Assembly: GCF_963082655.1 (NCBI RefSeq)
Contig: NC_081556.1
Location: 73,207,227 to 73,271,226, forward strand
From: Stomoxys calcitrans
Taxonomy: Eukaryota > Arthropoda > Insecta > Diptera > Muscidae
Direction of reading: 5' to 3'
Length of the DNA: 64,000 nt
Part shown: piece after piece, positions 36,001 through 48,000 of the stretch
Position numbering within the stretch: the stretch's first letter is position 1
Layout of the letters: the number at the start of each line of letters is the position of its first letter
Made by a program: the position numbers and the translations under genes
Notes under the pieces: model-generated
Told to the model about the DNA's origin: nothing
Database searches by the model: none
The model's input: the letters and a program-made list of their open reading frames with translations, nothing else

Positions 36001-39000
36001 TCAAGTCGTCTATATTTGCTGTTGAGTGCATATTTCGCAAGATTACTTTAAATCCCCTTTCAGATTTTGGTTTGTAAGTAAAGAACTCAGTGTTTTTCTT
36101 TTCTAGTTCACCAATAATTTTTTTATAAGTTTCGTGGTCTTTTGGCATTATCTTGACCTGTTCATTTCGCAGGGTTTTTATTTCAAATTGGTTTGGAACA
36201 GTTTGTTTTAGCATGGATATTAAAGGTTGTATGTTAGCAACCTTCTCAACAAATATAGGCGGAGGTTTGTAAAGAATTTGAGGCGGATTAGAGTTGGGTT
36301 GAGACCCGTCGTCATTATCCAGATCCGCATATTGGTTGGCAGTTTGAGGAGTCTTACTCAACCAATATTTTTGGGTAGTGGCTTGTTTTTTGGTGTTATT
36401 ATTAATAACATGCTCTGGGCTTTCGTTTGCTCGCTTGTTTCGTCTGACTGTTTGCCATTCGTAGGGCGATGCTACTGCACTGTTGCAGTTTTCGGAAGAA
36501 TTTGGAGGTTGAGAATCAAAACGACCTATTTCTTGTTGGAGCTCTTCTTCATCTGTCTCAAATGATTCAGTTTGCTTGTTGAGTTTGAACTTTAAAGATT
36601 CAACATCTCTTTGGAGTTGACCACAAAGCCTTTCATATCTTTCATTCCTTTCAGACAGTTCGGCGTTTATCTTTTCTAGTTCTTGTAATTTGTTCAAGCG
36701 GAAAGAGCCAATGCTGTTGCGGGGGGTTAATGACCCTGTATTCATAGTGTATTTGATCTAACACCGGGTGACTCACGTCGATAATTCAGTACTAGTGTAT
36801 AGCAAGGACACACACCATTTATACTACATTATCCAACCGATATAGATCTCGACAACTACTTTCAGATGCAACCCTGTTAAATAAGGTGTTGGGTAAATGC
36901 AACTCGTAGCCAGTATTTGGGTAGAAGAGAACAGCTGATACCGTCAAATTTATTGACAAAGTATACTGCTGACAGACCGTGATATTTGTCTCTGTTGTTC
37001 CTTCCAGTGGATTTTATATTAATTTATTGCCTTTGGGCTTAATTTAAAACGAAGTTAATTTGTAAATTGCGTGTCACTCACCGCCGTTTACGTCTATAAT
37101 TGAGTGAAGGGGTGTTCCTGAGGAATCCAGCTCCAATACAACAACCATCCACTTACAACATATAAACCGATCTTGGATCTTGACTTCTTCAACTTTTAGA
37201 GGGCGCAATTCTCATCCGATTAGGATGAAATTTTGCATGAGTGTTTTGTTACGACTTCCAATAACTGTGCTAAGTATGGCGCAAATCGGTACATAACCTG
37301 ATATAGTTGCCATATTAACCAATCTGGGATCTTGACTTCTTGAGCCTCTTGAGAAATTTTGTACAACGGTTTTTCTAATAACTTTCAACATACGTGTCTA
37401 ATATGGTCTGAATCGATCAATAACTTGATACAGCTCCCATATAAACCGATCTCACGATTTTGCTTCTTGAGCCCCTACAAGGAGCCCTATTCATGATGAA
37501 ATGTCAAAGCATACTGAGCATCTTTCTCTTTGACACCATGTCTGAAATCCCTCGTGATCTGTCAAATACTAATGCATGAAAATCCTAACCTCAAAAAAAT
37601 CACCCAATATAAGTCTCGACCCCATTTTTTTAATTTGTATAATTTATTAACAAATTAGGACATACAAACTACATATGAGATATTAATTGAGTTGACGTGA
37701 CAAAATCAAACAATATGTACACATTCAATTTTATTGGACATTCAAATGTAGGCCTTTGAACCACTCATTAGTAGTCATGTCGGATAACTTGTTTGTATTT
37801 CGAATACAAATTTTGCAGATCTTCACAACAACCTCGGACATCGGCCATCCCCATAGTGACGTAATATGTTGACGCCTTAAATAAAAAATACTAAAAAAAA
37901 TATTAAAGTTTGTTCTAATTTGTAGAAAATAAATCTGATTTTATGGTATCTATTGAAAAGGAATATCATAAAAATATTAGACTATAATGTGTGGGACTGG
38001 GGAAATTAATTGTTGCTTTTTATTTAAATTTTATCACGTGCACTTGCAATGCGCTTTCATTCGTCAAACTCTGTAATGGCAAAACAGCCACGAAACCGAG
38101 AATAGAATAAATGAGTAAACAAACAAACAAACAAAAATTGGAATCACATATAAATTATTTTTGTCAAATAGCCAAGACAACTTCGTCTGAAATGTTTAGT
38201 TTATCCGCTAGGTATAAGTATTCTAAATCGAAAACAAAATTAACTTTCTCTTGGCCTTTAAATGAGTAATTATATGACGTAATTGCTATCAAATTATCAT
38301 CACAATGTTGTTTTTTGAAACGGGCGTAGCGGCTCATAAAGTCAAAAATTTCAAGATATTACACCAAATATATGTTGTGATAAACTAAAGAGATAGAAAT
38401 TTTTAACAATTATTTTATTTAAAGAGAAACCAAATCCGGTTTCTGAATCTTGAATTAGATTCTTCTACGAAATTCCGCACAATTTGTTGACATGCCAATA
38501 ACAACACGACGAAACTTTACAGAACAAAACAATTGGTATTTCAAGAAACGTCATTGATTGATGTATTCGTATTGAGGAATAACACGTCTCTATCATATGT
38601 ACTTGAACCTATGCTTACAGACCTTTTACCGATCTAGTGTGATATCGGTACCACTGCCTAATTGTTATTTTCATTGCGTCAACTAATGTCAAGCATGACT
38701 AAAAATTTCATAACCTACCAAGATTTTGTGACGAGTTTGTCGGTACTTAGGAGAAGACATATGCAGAAATTAAATACATAGGTTTTAATTTGGATGTAGG
38801 ATATAGGCGGATTATTAACCGCAATATACGGACATATTGCACTGGAAAATGTTTTTTCCTAATTTTAAAGTTTCTAGCCAGAGATAAGCAAACTAAATTT
38901 AAAGATGATAAATTCTCCAACTTTTTAAGGACATTTCCTTTGGTGAAATATACTTTTCTTGACACTAGGTCAACAGATCCTTCACTTTGCGTCAAAAATC

Positions 39001-42000
39001 ATAAATAAATATCAAAGTATCGTTGAATTTTAGGAAATCGACTTTGGGACAAGAGGACAATAAATAAAAGTTAAAGACGCGAAATAACCTTAGAAATAGG
39101 AGAGTCTTTAAAGTTTGTGACCAACCTAAAGAACGGCAAAGAAATACATAGAAGCACGATCAGCAGTTAATATGCACATATTGAAAAGTTATTCTATGAC
39201 AGCAAAGTTTGTCTGGATAACAAGCCTTTAGCTTTGTGTGTGTTGTTGATGTTAGATGTCTTTTTGAAGAGATGTTGGCTGTTAGAATTTAACTTTATCT
39301 TACTTTATTTATAAAATTGAAAAGGGGATACTTTTAAAATAAATAACTGATTAACCGTTTTCTCAGCAAAATCAAAAACTTAAACCTGTTTTTAAAAATG
39401 AGCATTTTTCGAATATTCCGAAACCCGGTTTATTGATAACCCTAGTAAAAGCACATAGCCTTAATGCAGTGTACATTTATCGTTGAAATCATCTGGATCC
39501 TCAAATGCAGTTTGTCATTTCAATACTTGAAAGACCAAACCGGTCCAAATGACCGGTTCGAAGTATGTTGAGTTTAAAATTTTTTAAATATTTTTTTTTA
39601 ATATAATTTGATTATTTTTATGCATTTTGTTTGTTTAAAAACATAATTTTTAAATTTTATAAAATTTCCACAAAAAAAAAAAAAATAAATCAGTCATTTT
39701 GCTTGGTGAATAAAGCAACAAAATTTTAAAAATGCCTGGTCTTTCTACCGTTAATGTCAATTTGATAACAAACAATTGTTTATGCCATTATTATGGGTAA
39801 TAAAATAACGCCACGGTTGCAAATGCCTATTCGCATTTCTGTCTGGGGCAATAAAGTTTTCGAATTACTCATGGCAGTGTGCCTAATTTGTATCTAATTT
39901 GTTTAAAACTTATGAAAGCATGATGCGGGTTAAGTGAATTAACACCCACTGGCACGCAGTTACTTCTCATTTAGAAGGCAAAGGATCAATTGGACAATGA
40001 AAATATGAATAAAATGTACCCTCTCTTACATGCAATTCATTGCATTCCAACCTAACTGAATGAGTTCTGTCTGATTTAAGTTTTAACTGAATGTCCATTC
40101 ATAGACATTTGCCAAAATGAGAAATAGAGCTTTTTGGTAAAGCCTTTTGTAAATAGCTTAATAAACCGGAATAGAAATTTAACTAAGCTTTTCGGAGCAA
40201 CGTAAATATGTAGACTTGTAAGACACTTTTCGAAAAAAAGCTTTGGCATCTATGTTAACTTGTCCATACGCCCTAACTCATATGCATTAGTCAACATATC
40301 CATGATAAGCTTTTCCTGAATTCCTTCTAAGGAGTTAAATGAAGTATTTTTAAGAAGTTTGTATATTAATTAGGCGCATCATCTACCTCTTGTCTGGGAA
40401 TTACATGTAAAGTTAAAGTTTTGAGTTAAGGAAATTAACTCAAAATTGTTTAAATATAACGAAAGTATGCTTCAATAATTTGACATAAAATAAACTTATA
40501 AAAAGCTCTAAAAATGTATTTCAAACACGAAGCTGAAATTGGGAAATTAAAATACAAATTAAAACATGTAAAAAAGGCAATAAGTTCGGCCGGGCCGAAC
40601 TTTGGATACTCCCCACCACGGATAAAACAACTCATTCATCGGATAAGAATGCAACTTTTATGGCTCTAAGAACTTAAATCGAGAGATTGGAACATATGGC
40701 AGCTATATCTAAATATATCCCGATCTTGATCATACTCGGGACGAATGCCCAAGAGCCTAACTGAACTTATTATGCTAAATTTCAGCGAATCGGTCAATAA
40801 ATTCACCTTTTATGTGCCTTAAACCCTAACTCAGAAGATCGGTATATATGGTAGCTGTATCTAAATCTGGTCCCATTTGGGCCAGGGACGTCGCGGAGCA
40901 TAGCACAACTCACTGTACCAAATTTCTGCGACATTGAACAATAAGTACGCCCGTTAAGGGCCCAAGACCTTAAATTGAAATATCGGTCTATATGGCATTT
41001 GTATCGAAATATAGATTGATCTTAACCATAGTCGGTACAATTTTCGAGACGCCTACGCAACTCATTGTGCCAAAATCAGCAAAATCAGTTAATAATTTTA
41101 CCTTTTTTTGGGCATAAGATCTTAAATCGGGAGAACGGTCTATAAAGCAGCTATGATCAAATCTGGACCGATCTGGGCCGTATTGAACGAGGATGTCGAG
41201 AGGCCTTATACAACTTGCTGTCCCAAATTTCAACAAAATCAGACTATAAATGTGGCTTTAATGGACCTAAGTCATTAAATCGGCATATCGACAGACGGAC
41301 GGACCTGTCTAGATCGTCTTAGATTTTTACTTTATTGGGTCGAAAATGGATATTTGGAACCATGAACTTAATATTAAAATGAAAAATATCTGAAAGTGTT
41401 TTTTAATATGTGCGACTTTGCACATACCTTTGGCACGAGGAGTAGAGGGTACCGAACCATCCGTGCGAACAGTAGCTGGAATTTCTATGTTTTTATTATA
41501 CCCTCCACCATACCACTATATGACATATGTGGTATACTTATTTCGTCATTCCGTATGTAATTCATCGAAATATTGATCTCATACCAAAAACAGTATATAT
41601 TCATGATTGTCTTGAAATTCTAAGTCGATTTAGCAATGTCCGCCGAATGAAGCTAGGCGCTTGAATCTCTAGATTTGATTTCGGCTTCAGAGGGCGCAGG
41701 TTTTATTTTGGTGATGATGTTTTTGTTTTGACTTCTAAAACTGTCCCAAATAAGGTCCAAATCGGTCTATTATCCGATATAGCTGCTATGTAAACCGGTC
41801 TTCAGATTAGACTTCTTAAGCTTCCAGCAGTTTGATTTAAAATTGTCATGTAGTATTTTGCTATGACATCCAACAACTACGTCAAGTATGATCCAATATA
41901 TTTGAAAAAGTCGGTAGAAAATCTTATCTCATGCGATCCATGGTGGAGAGTACATAAGATTCGGCGCGGCCGAAATTAACACGTTATAGTTCTTTTCGTT

Positions 42001-45000
42001 TTAATATTGCACTCCGTACCACTTTTTAAACCCACCACGGAAGGATGGGGGTAAATTGATTTCGTTATTCCGTTTGCAACGCATCGATATATCCATTTCC
42101 GATCCTACAGAGTATATATATTCTTGATCAGCGTAAAATACTAAGACGATCTAGCCATGTCCGTCCGTCTGTCTGTTGACATCTCGCTACAGTCTTTAAA
42201 AATAGAGATTCAATACACAGATTCTTTTTTTGCCCATAAGCAGGTTAAGTTCGAAGATGGGCTATATCGGACTATATCTTGATATAGCCCCCATATAGAC
42301 CGATCCGCCGATTTAGGGTCTTGGTCCCATAAAAGCCACATTTATTATCCGATTTTGCTAAAATTTGGGACAGTGAGTTATGTTGGGCCCTTCGACATTC
42401 TTCGTCAATTTGGCTCAGATCGGTCCAGATTTGGATATAGCTGCAATATAGACTGATCCTCCGATTTAGGGTGGTCATGAATTTCGTGAGGCGCGTTGCT
42501 ATGTTCTTCAAACTAGCTTTATGTTTTACTTTCTTGTTTCCTATACATTTAGCATTATTTATTTTAGTGTTATTGTGGTCCTTGGTGATACCAAAACAGA
42601 GTTCGAAGCACATCGCTTTTTGCCTTAGCAATTTCGCTTTAATTACATCCAGAACTGAGGCTTAACATGGATTCGATTAATTAGATTGTATTGTTACGGC
42701 TTATTTAAATGAATGTGACTTTCATTTGGCAAAAGTTATCAAATTTAATATGAACCAAGTATATTAATTGTTAAAACGAGAATTCAATTGGTCTGGGTCT
42801 TATTTTTAATGATCATGAAAGTACACACATTTCGAAAAGCAGTTCATGGTCGTTAATTTTAAATAAATTCATACCTGAGTCGATTGTTGTTTTGTTTATG
42901 CATTTTGAAACATTTTCACGCCAGTGAAAAGTGTTTGTTAACAGTCACTGCTTTGAAATTGGAAGAATTGGAATCCAACTTTTCATCATGTACAATAGGT
43001 TGGAACGAAGTTGACTTATTTATATTAAGACAATTTAAAATCAATTCATACAAATTGAAACAAACTAATCTGAGCACGTAATAAAATGGTCTAAAAAGAA
43101 CTAATGGGCGATGTGAAGCAAACTACTAAGGAGAAAAATTACCGCAGAACTTAGTTTAATCGCAACAATTAATATGGTCCACATCTGGGCAACTTATTGT
43201 GTATAGGATAGTACGAAAAAAAAAAAATTAGGATCTGCATATTCTGTGCACAAAAAAAGTAAAAGCGTGTTAAAAATCGTATATGCATGGATCACATTTG
43301 TCAAGTTTTTGTTCAGTTTTTCTTTAAAGGCATAAACTATTGTAAAAAAAGGTAATGAATAGAGATGGGATTCTAACGGGTAAATTCCCACTCATTTCTT
43401 GATTTCAATAGCCCACTTGGACTATTGAAATCAAGAAATGAGAACCTAAAGTGGAACTCACACACACAGCTTTTCAAAAGTTGTTACTGCCAACTTTCAG
43501 TCTGTTAGCATGTTTTCCGATCAGACAGAGACCAGACAGAATGACTGAGACGTCTGTTCTAGCCAGTGTCAGCAAAGCGGTAAACATTTTCAAGTCTAGA
43601 TAAGGCCACATAATTTTGGAATGCTCACAACCCCCTCCTTTCTCGCCATCTATCATAGTCATGAAAAAATACCCAACAAGTATTTACCCGGTAAATTCGG
43701 TAAATACCTGCGTATTTACCCATATATACCCAAGTGGGGGGAAATTATAATTTTTCAGATATCTTGGGTATTAAAACAGTTTCCAAACAATTGTTGATGA
43801 TTTCGCATTCTTTTTATATAAACCTGACCTTCTGATCCCATAAAATCGGAATTTTGTTATATATAGCCGACATATAGAGCGATCTCCAGACTTAAAGTCT
43901 TGAGGCAATAAATTGGTAATTTTCATCCAATTTCGATAAAATTTGGCACAGTGAGTTGTGGCAAACTCACTCTGTGAAGTGTGGTCCAGATCGGATCATT
44001 TTTGGATTTAGCTGCCCTATAGACCGGCCGCCCAATCTCCCGATATGGGGTATTAAGGCCATAAAAGATGCATTTATTACTCGATTTCAATGGAAATTGG
44101 CACAGTGAGCTCTGGTAGGCGCCATCCCATTCCCGACAAATGTGGTCCAGATCGAACAATATTTGGATATAGCTGTCATATAGACCGATCACCCGTGCAT
44201 TGAGCTTATAAAATAGGCATTTTTCATTCGATATCAATAAAATTTGGAAACAAGATTTAGGGAAATAAGAATTATGCCTTCTTATGGGAGGGACTACACA
44301 TTTCCAATAAAAAGAGAATTTAAGTTTTAAGACTTTTTGATTATTTAATTTCAAAATTAATTTTATTTATCATGCTTTGTTTCATTTTCAGCTTTCTGGC
44401 TTAGTTCTGATCGTCTTTGGAGTATCCTTGCTACAATCAGCCAATGTTGCTGAAATCTATGTCATCATCGCCATGGGTGGCATTAATTTAGTAGCTGCCA
44501 TTCTGGGTTGCTGCGGCATTTGCCATGAAAATGTTTGCATGACTGCGACTGTAAGTAGAGAGGGATCGAGGCGCCCTATATAAATGATATCTATAACAAT
44601 GTGTATTTGCAGTATGCTGTATTCATCTTGTGTTCATTGATTGGCCAAATCTACAACAAAATTAGACCTGCTAAAACGGATGACTTCAAAAGGATAATCC
44701 GCGAAAGTTTGCAAAAAGTTTGGAACTCTGAAATTAAGACCCCCGGAGCAATGGACTCAACTCAAATATCGGTAAGTACAAATAAATTTTGCTTTAAAAC
44801 AGTTATGTGTGACAAACTGGTACTAAGAATTTTCAAGTTCTATTGAATATTCTGGATGTTTAGTGCACACTATGAATGTTACGCAGTTAATATTTCTGAT
44901 GAGGATCATCAAGCTGTGTAAGACATACTAGTTCCCAGAGGGTTTTATACATACATATCTCATAGCAAAAATTCCTAGAGATCGCCTGTCTCGACAACAG

Positions 45001-48000
45001 CACGCCTTTAGCCGGCTCACACCTATGAAAACAGCCCTTCTTGACCTATTCGATCAATCATTAATGTTGTAAGCCCATATCAGTTTTTGTGAATGAAACG
45101 TCAGCACCCGTTCAAATTGCAAATTTTGCCCATGAACATTCCTTTAAAGAACAGGGGCAAACTTCTCACATTTTAGTTAGTGTAGTCCGATTAAAATTTA
45201 AGCTCAGTGATAAGGGACCTCCTTTTTATAGCCGAGTCCGAACGGCGTGCCGTAGCGCGACACCTCTTGGTAGAGTTCTTGGCATAATTCCTCACAGGTG
45301 TTGCCAGCATTAGGAGGGAAAAACCACCGCTGAAAATTTTCTCGCCTGGATTCGAACCCAGGCGTTCAGCGTCATAGGCGGACATGCTAGCCTCTGCGCT
45401 ACGGTGGTCTTAACAACGGTCAACACCCTTTCACAATTTGATAACGTCGAGTGCACAGATTTTTAAAAGATTGCAAAAAGCTTCTTCTGGTCTATCCATT
45501 CCATTGAATGTTACCACATTGCACCTATGTTTTTACAAACAATCTTTAAGATTCATTTGAACTTTGAACACCGCGTGGTCATAAAATCATTCACACTTGT
45601 TGACAATATTTCCAACAACGTAGTGTATGATAATGACAACATTGGTGCATGATCTTGCAACGTCTTTTTTCTGTCAGCGCATACAATTGTTTCTGGTAAC
45701 GGCAGAAAAAATTGGCGACAAAAAGTAGTCTGGGCTTTTTTAAGCTTACATTTTTTAGCAAGAGTTATGTATAACGTACCACAAGGGAGGCACCAATTCC
45801 TGGGAGTTTTGCTAGAGAGGAAATTTATCTTTAAATCCACAATAACTAACGTGGATGGATAAAAAGAGGTTTCTGATCAGATACGAGAGGCGACACTTAA
45901 GGTCGACTGCGAGGCACTGCCGCCATCGGCTCTGGTATTGCCATCTGGAAGATCATGCTACACAGATGAATCAAAGCTAGAGGACAGAGTAGGCCTGTAG
46001 ATCTCTACATTGAAAACCCTTGACTGAGATCTGTTTTCGACTGCCTGCACATAATACGGTCCTGTTAGCGAAGATCCGGGCGATCACGGAATGCGTGAGA
46101 TGGTGTTATGTTAACACAAGGACGCCTAATATGAACGTCTTTACGGACAGCAAACTGGTCATCGGGGCAATAAGAACCAGGACGGTAAGATCACGAACAG
46201 TCTTGGAGTTTAAGAAGGAGATTAACGCCCTCGCAGAGGATGGCATGTTCCGCATCGTTTGGCTGTTGGGTGACGCAGTTCGAGCAAAGGGCGTGGACGA
46301 TGAACGCTCATGTTACACTGTTGAACAGTGAAACGGTAGGACTACGAAAATCCTATGAGGAGATCGGTATAGAGGGACAACGAAGCTATTGCTGAAAGGA
46401 AGTAAGAAGAATCTCAGTATAGCTTTCGGTATTATAACGGGACAAATAGGACTACGAGCTCACCAATCAAAAATCGGTGTGGCAAGTTATAGCATGTGGT
46501 TAAGTTGATGTGACGTTGGAGTATTTCATTTGTCATTGTCACCCACCGGCACATTGGAGGGGACACTATATCAGACATGAACAAACCTGGGGCTTGTTAT
46601 GGAAAATAATTTGGGGATTTTGTAAGTAGCGCGGACTTCCTGACTTAGATTGCTTTTCCGATGTTAATTTTTAGTATTAAGAGCTCACAAAAACCCTATT
46701 ACTGATTTAGGTGTATGTCCATAGTGGTAAAGCAGCAGCTACGGGCACTGGGTTATCCTAGATACAATTCCCGACCAGTGTGGACTAACCATGGTCTGAG
46801 CTCCTATTTGATAAAAAAAGTACTGCGCCAATTTCCTGCTAGAGCCTATTAGAGCTACAATATTCCTTGTTAAAAAAGGGTTTTCCAACAAGAGATGTTA
46901 TTTAAAATCACCCGGTATTTCGGTGGTTGTAACTTTTGAATCTTTTTTCTTCGACATTTGACAAATACACACTGCAAAAATGGTGAAAAACTTGCACTTA
47001 TATTTCGCTCAACTAAAGCACCTTGTCGGAACGCAACACACCAAAATTGTCACAACACCAAGGGTTATTGTTGCGTGACTGTTTGGTGTGGTTTATGGTC
47101 CAGCGGGGTCATTGGACCTAATTTGTTTGAAAATGAGATTGTATCAACAGTTACGACATTTTCTTTTAACACCAAAATAAAACATCTTATTGGAAAACCA
47201 TTTAAAATGTTCGCAGACTTCTATACTGATAGTTCCAGACTTGAGAACTTGGCATGTTCCCTCGCGAAGGTGACCCAATCATGCGGAGATCCTTGCAATA
47301 AAAACAGCGGCTAAGATTCTCTCAGACAGACAGATTCTCAGACAGCCAGGCAGTTATTAGATATCTGAATAACATTATGTATCTGAATTTAAAAACTTCC
47401 CTAGACTCTTGCAGATCTCTCAACGTGATGGCTGAATAGTTCAAAAATCACCTGTTCTGGATGACTTTCTATGGAGGTATACCAGTTTATTGTAGAGAAG
47501 AAAAGCTTGAAAGACAAGTAACCACCTTACATATTTCTGGAAAATTCCAATTAGTCTCTAGCGACTTATAAAATAATTTTTGAAACAAAACGCCCAACGG
47601 CATCGAATGATAGATAGTCACAAATTGGGGACTGAGCACATTCCAAGATTATGTGGTCCAATATAAGATTGATGAGGTCTATTGATTTGCCGTTATTGGC
47701 TGAAAAGAGGTCTCACTCATCGTGTTAGTCATGATTTCTGCAGAAGGTGTGAAGGAGTGGACGAAGAGGAAACTTTAGATAGTTTATCTTGTACGAATCA
47801 CACAATGGCAAAAAGAAATGCATATATAAAGAATATATACACCTTGAAGTCCACAAGTTATATATTTGCATTAGTTTGAAGAAATCAAATCGGATTATGA
47901 TTGAGATTTGTAGTGCGACATTTCTTCTGGTTGTTGGAGAGGAAACACAGAAAAAAAGTCGGCTCAAATTTAAGATTTTTCCTTGCTCGAAAGATTTTAG

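Larger units (their letters stand above)
32504..37158 (-). mobile_element. Apparently full-length jockey-clade LINE
   Basis: 4.65-kb non-LTR retrotransposon inserted into a family-A repeat. The minus-strand order is 5' UTR (~36746-37158), ORF1, ORF2, short 3' UTR and poly(A), seen as a ~19-T run at 32503-32521. CATAT at 32499-32503 and 37159-37163 is a plausible target-site duplication. Both ORFs are uninterrupted, unlike every other LINE here, so the insertion is probably young. Confidence 0.92.
37607..40560. other. Largest repeat-poor block of gene 2 intron 1
   Basis: No transposon similarity recognised over about 3 kb. AT-rich. It contains the weak minus-strand exon candidates at 37768-37890 and 38164-38337. 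Enhancers or a nested gene would most plausibly be here, but nothing is demonstrable. Confidence 0.45.

Noticed and set aside
38747..39008. Overlapping 82- and 72-codon ORFs on opposite strands
   Set aside because: Mutual shadows in AT-rich DNA without splice sites or motifs.
42471..42665. Small membrane protein ORF
   Set aside because: Hydrophobic run arises from T-rich sequence. No splice sites, conservation cue or neighbours support it, and it overlaps a repeat edge.
45340..45413. Second tRNA gene on the minus strand
   Set aside because: Same SINE head as at 23.4 kb, with the same body attached.
45553..45840. 95-codon minus-strand ORF
   Set aside because: Antisense of a region whose plus strand carries a LINE RT end motif.
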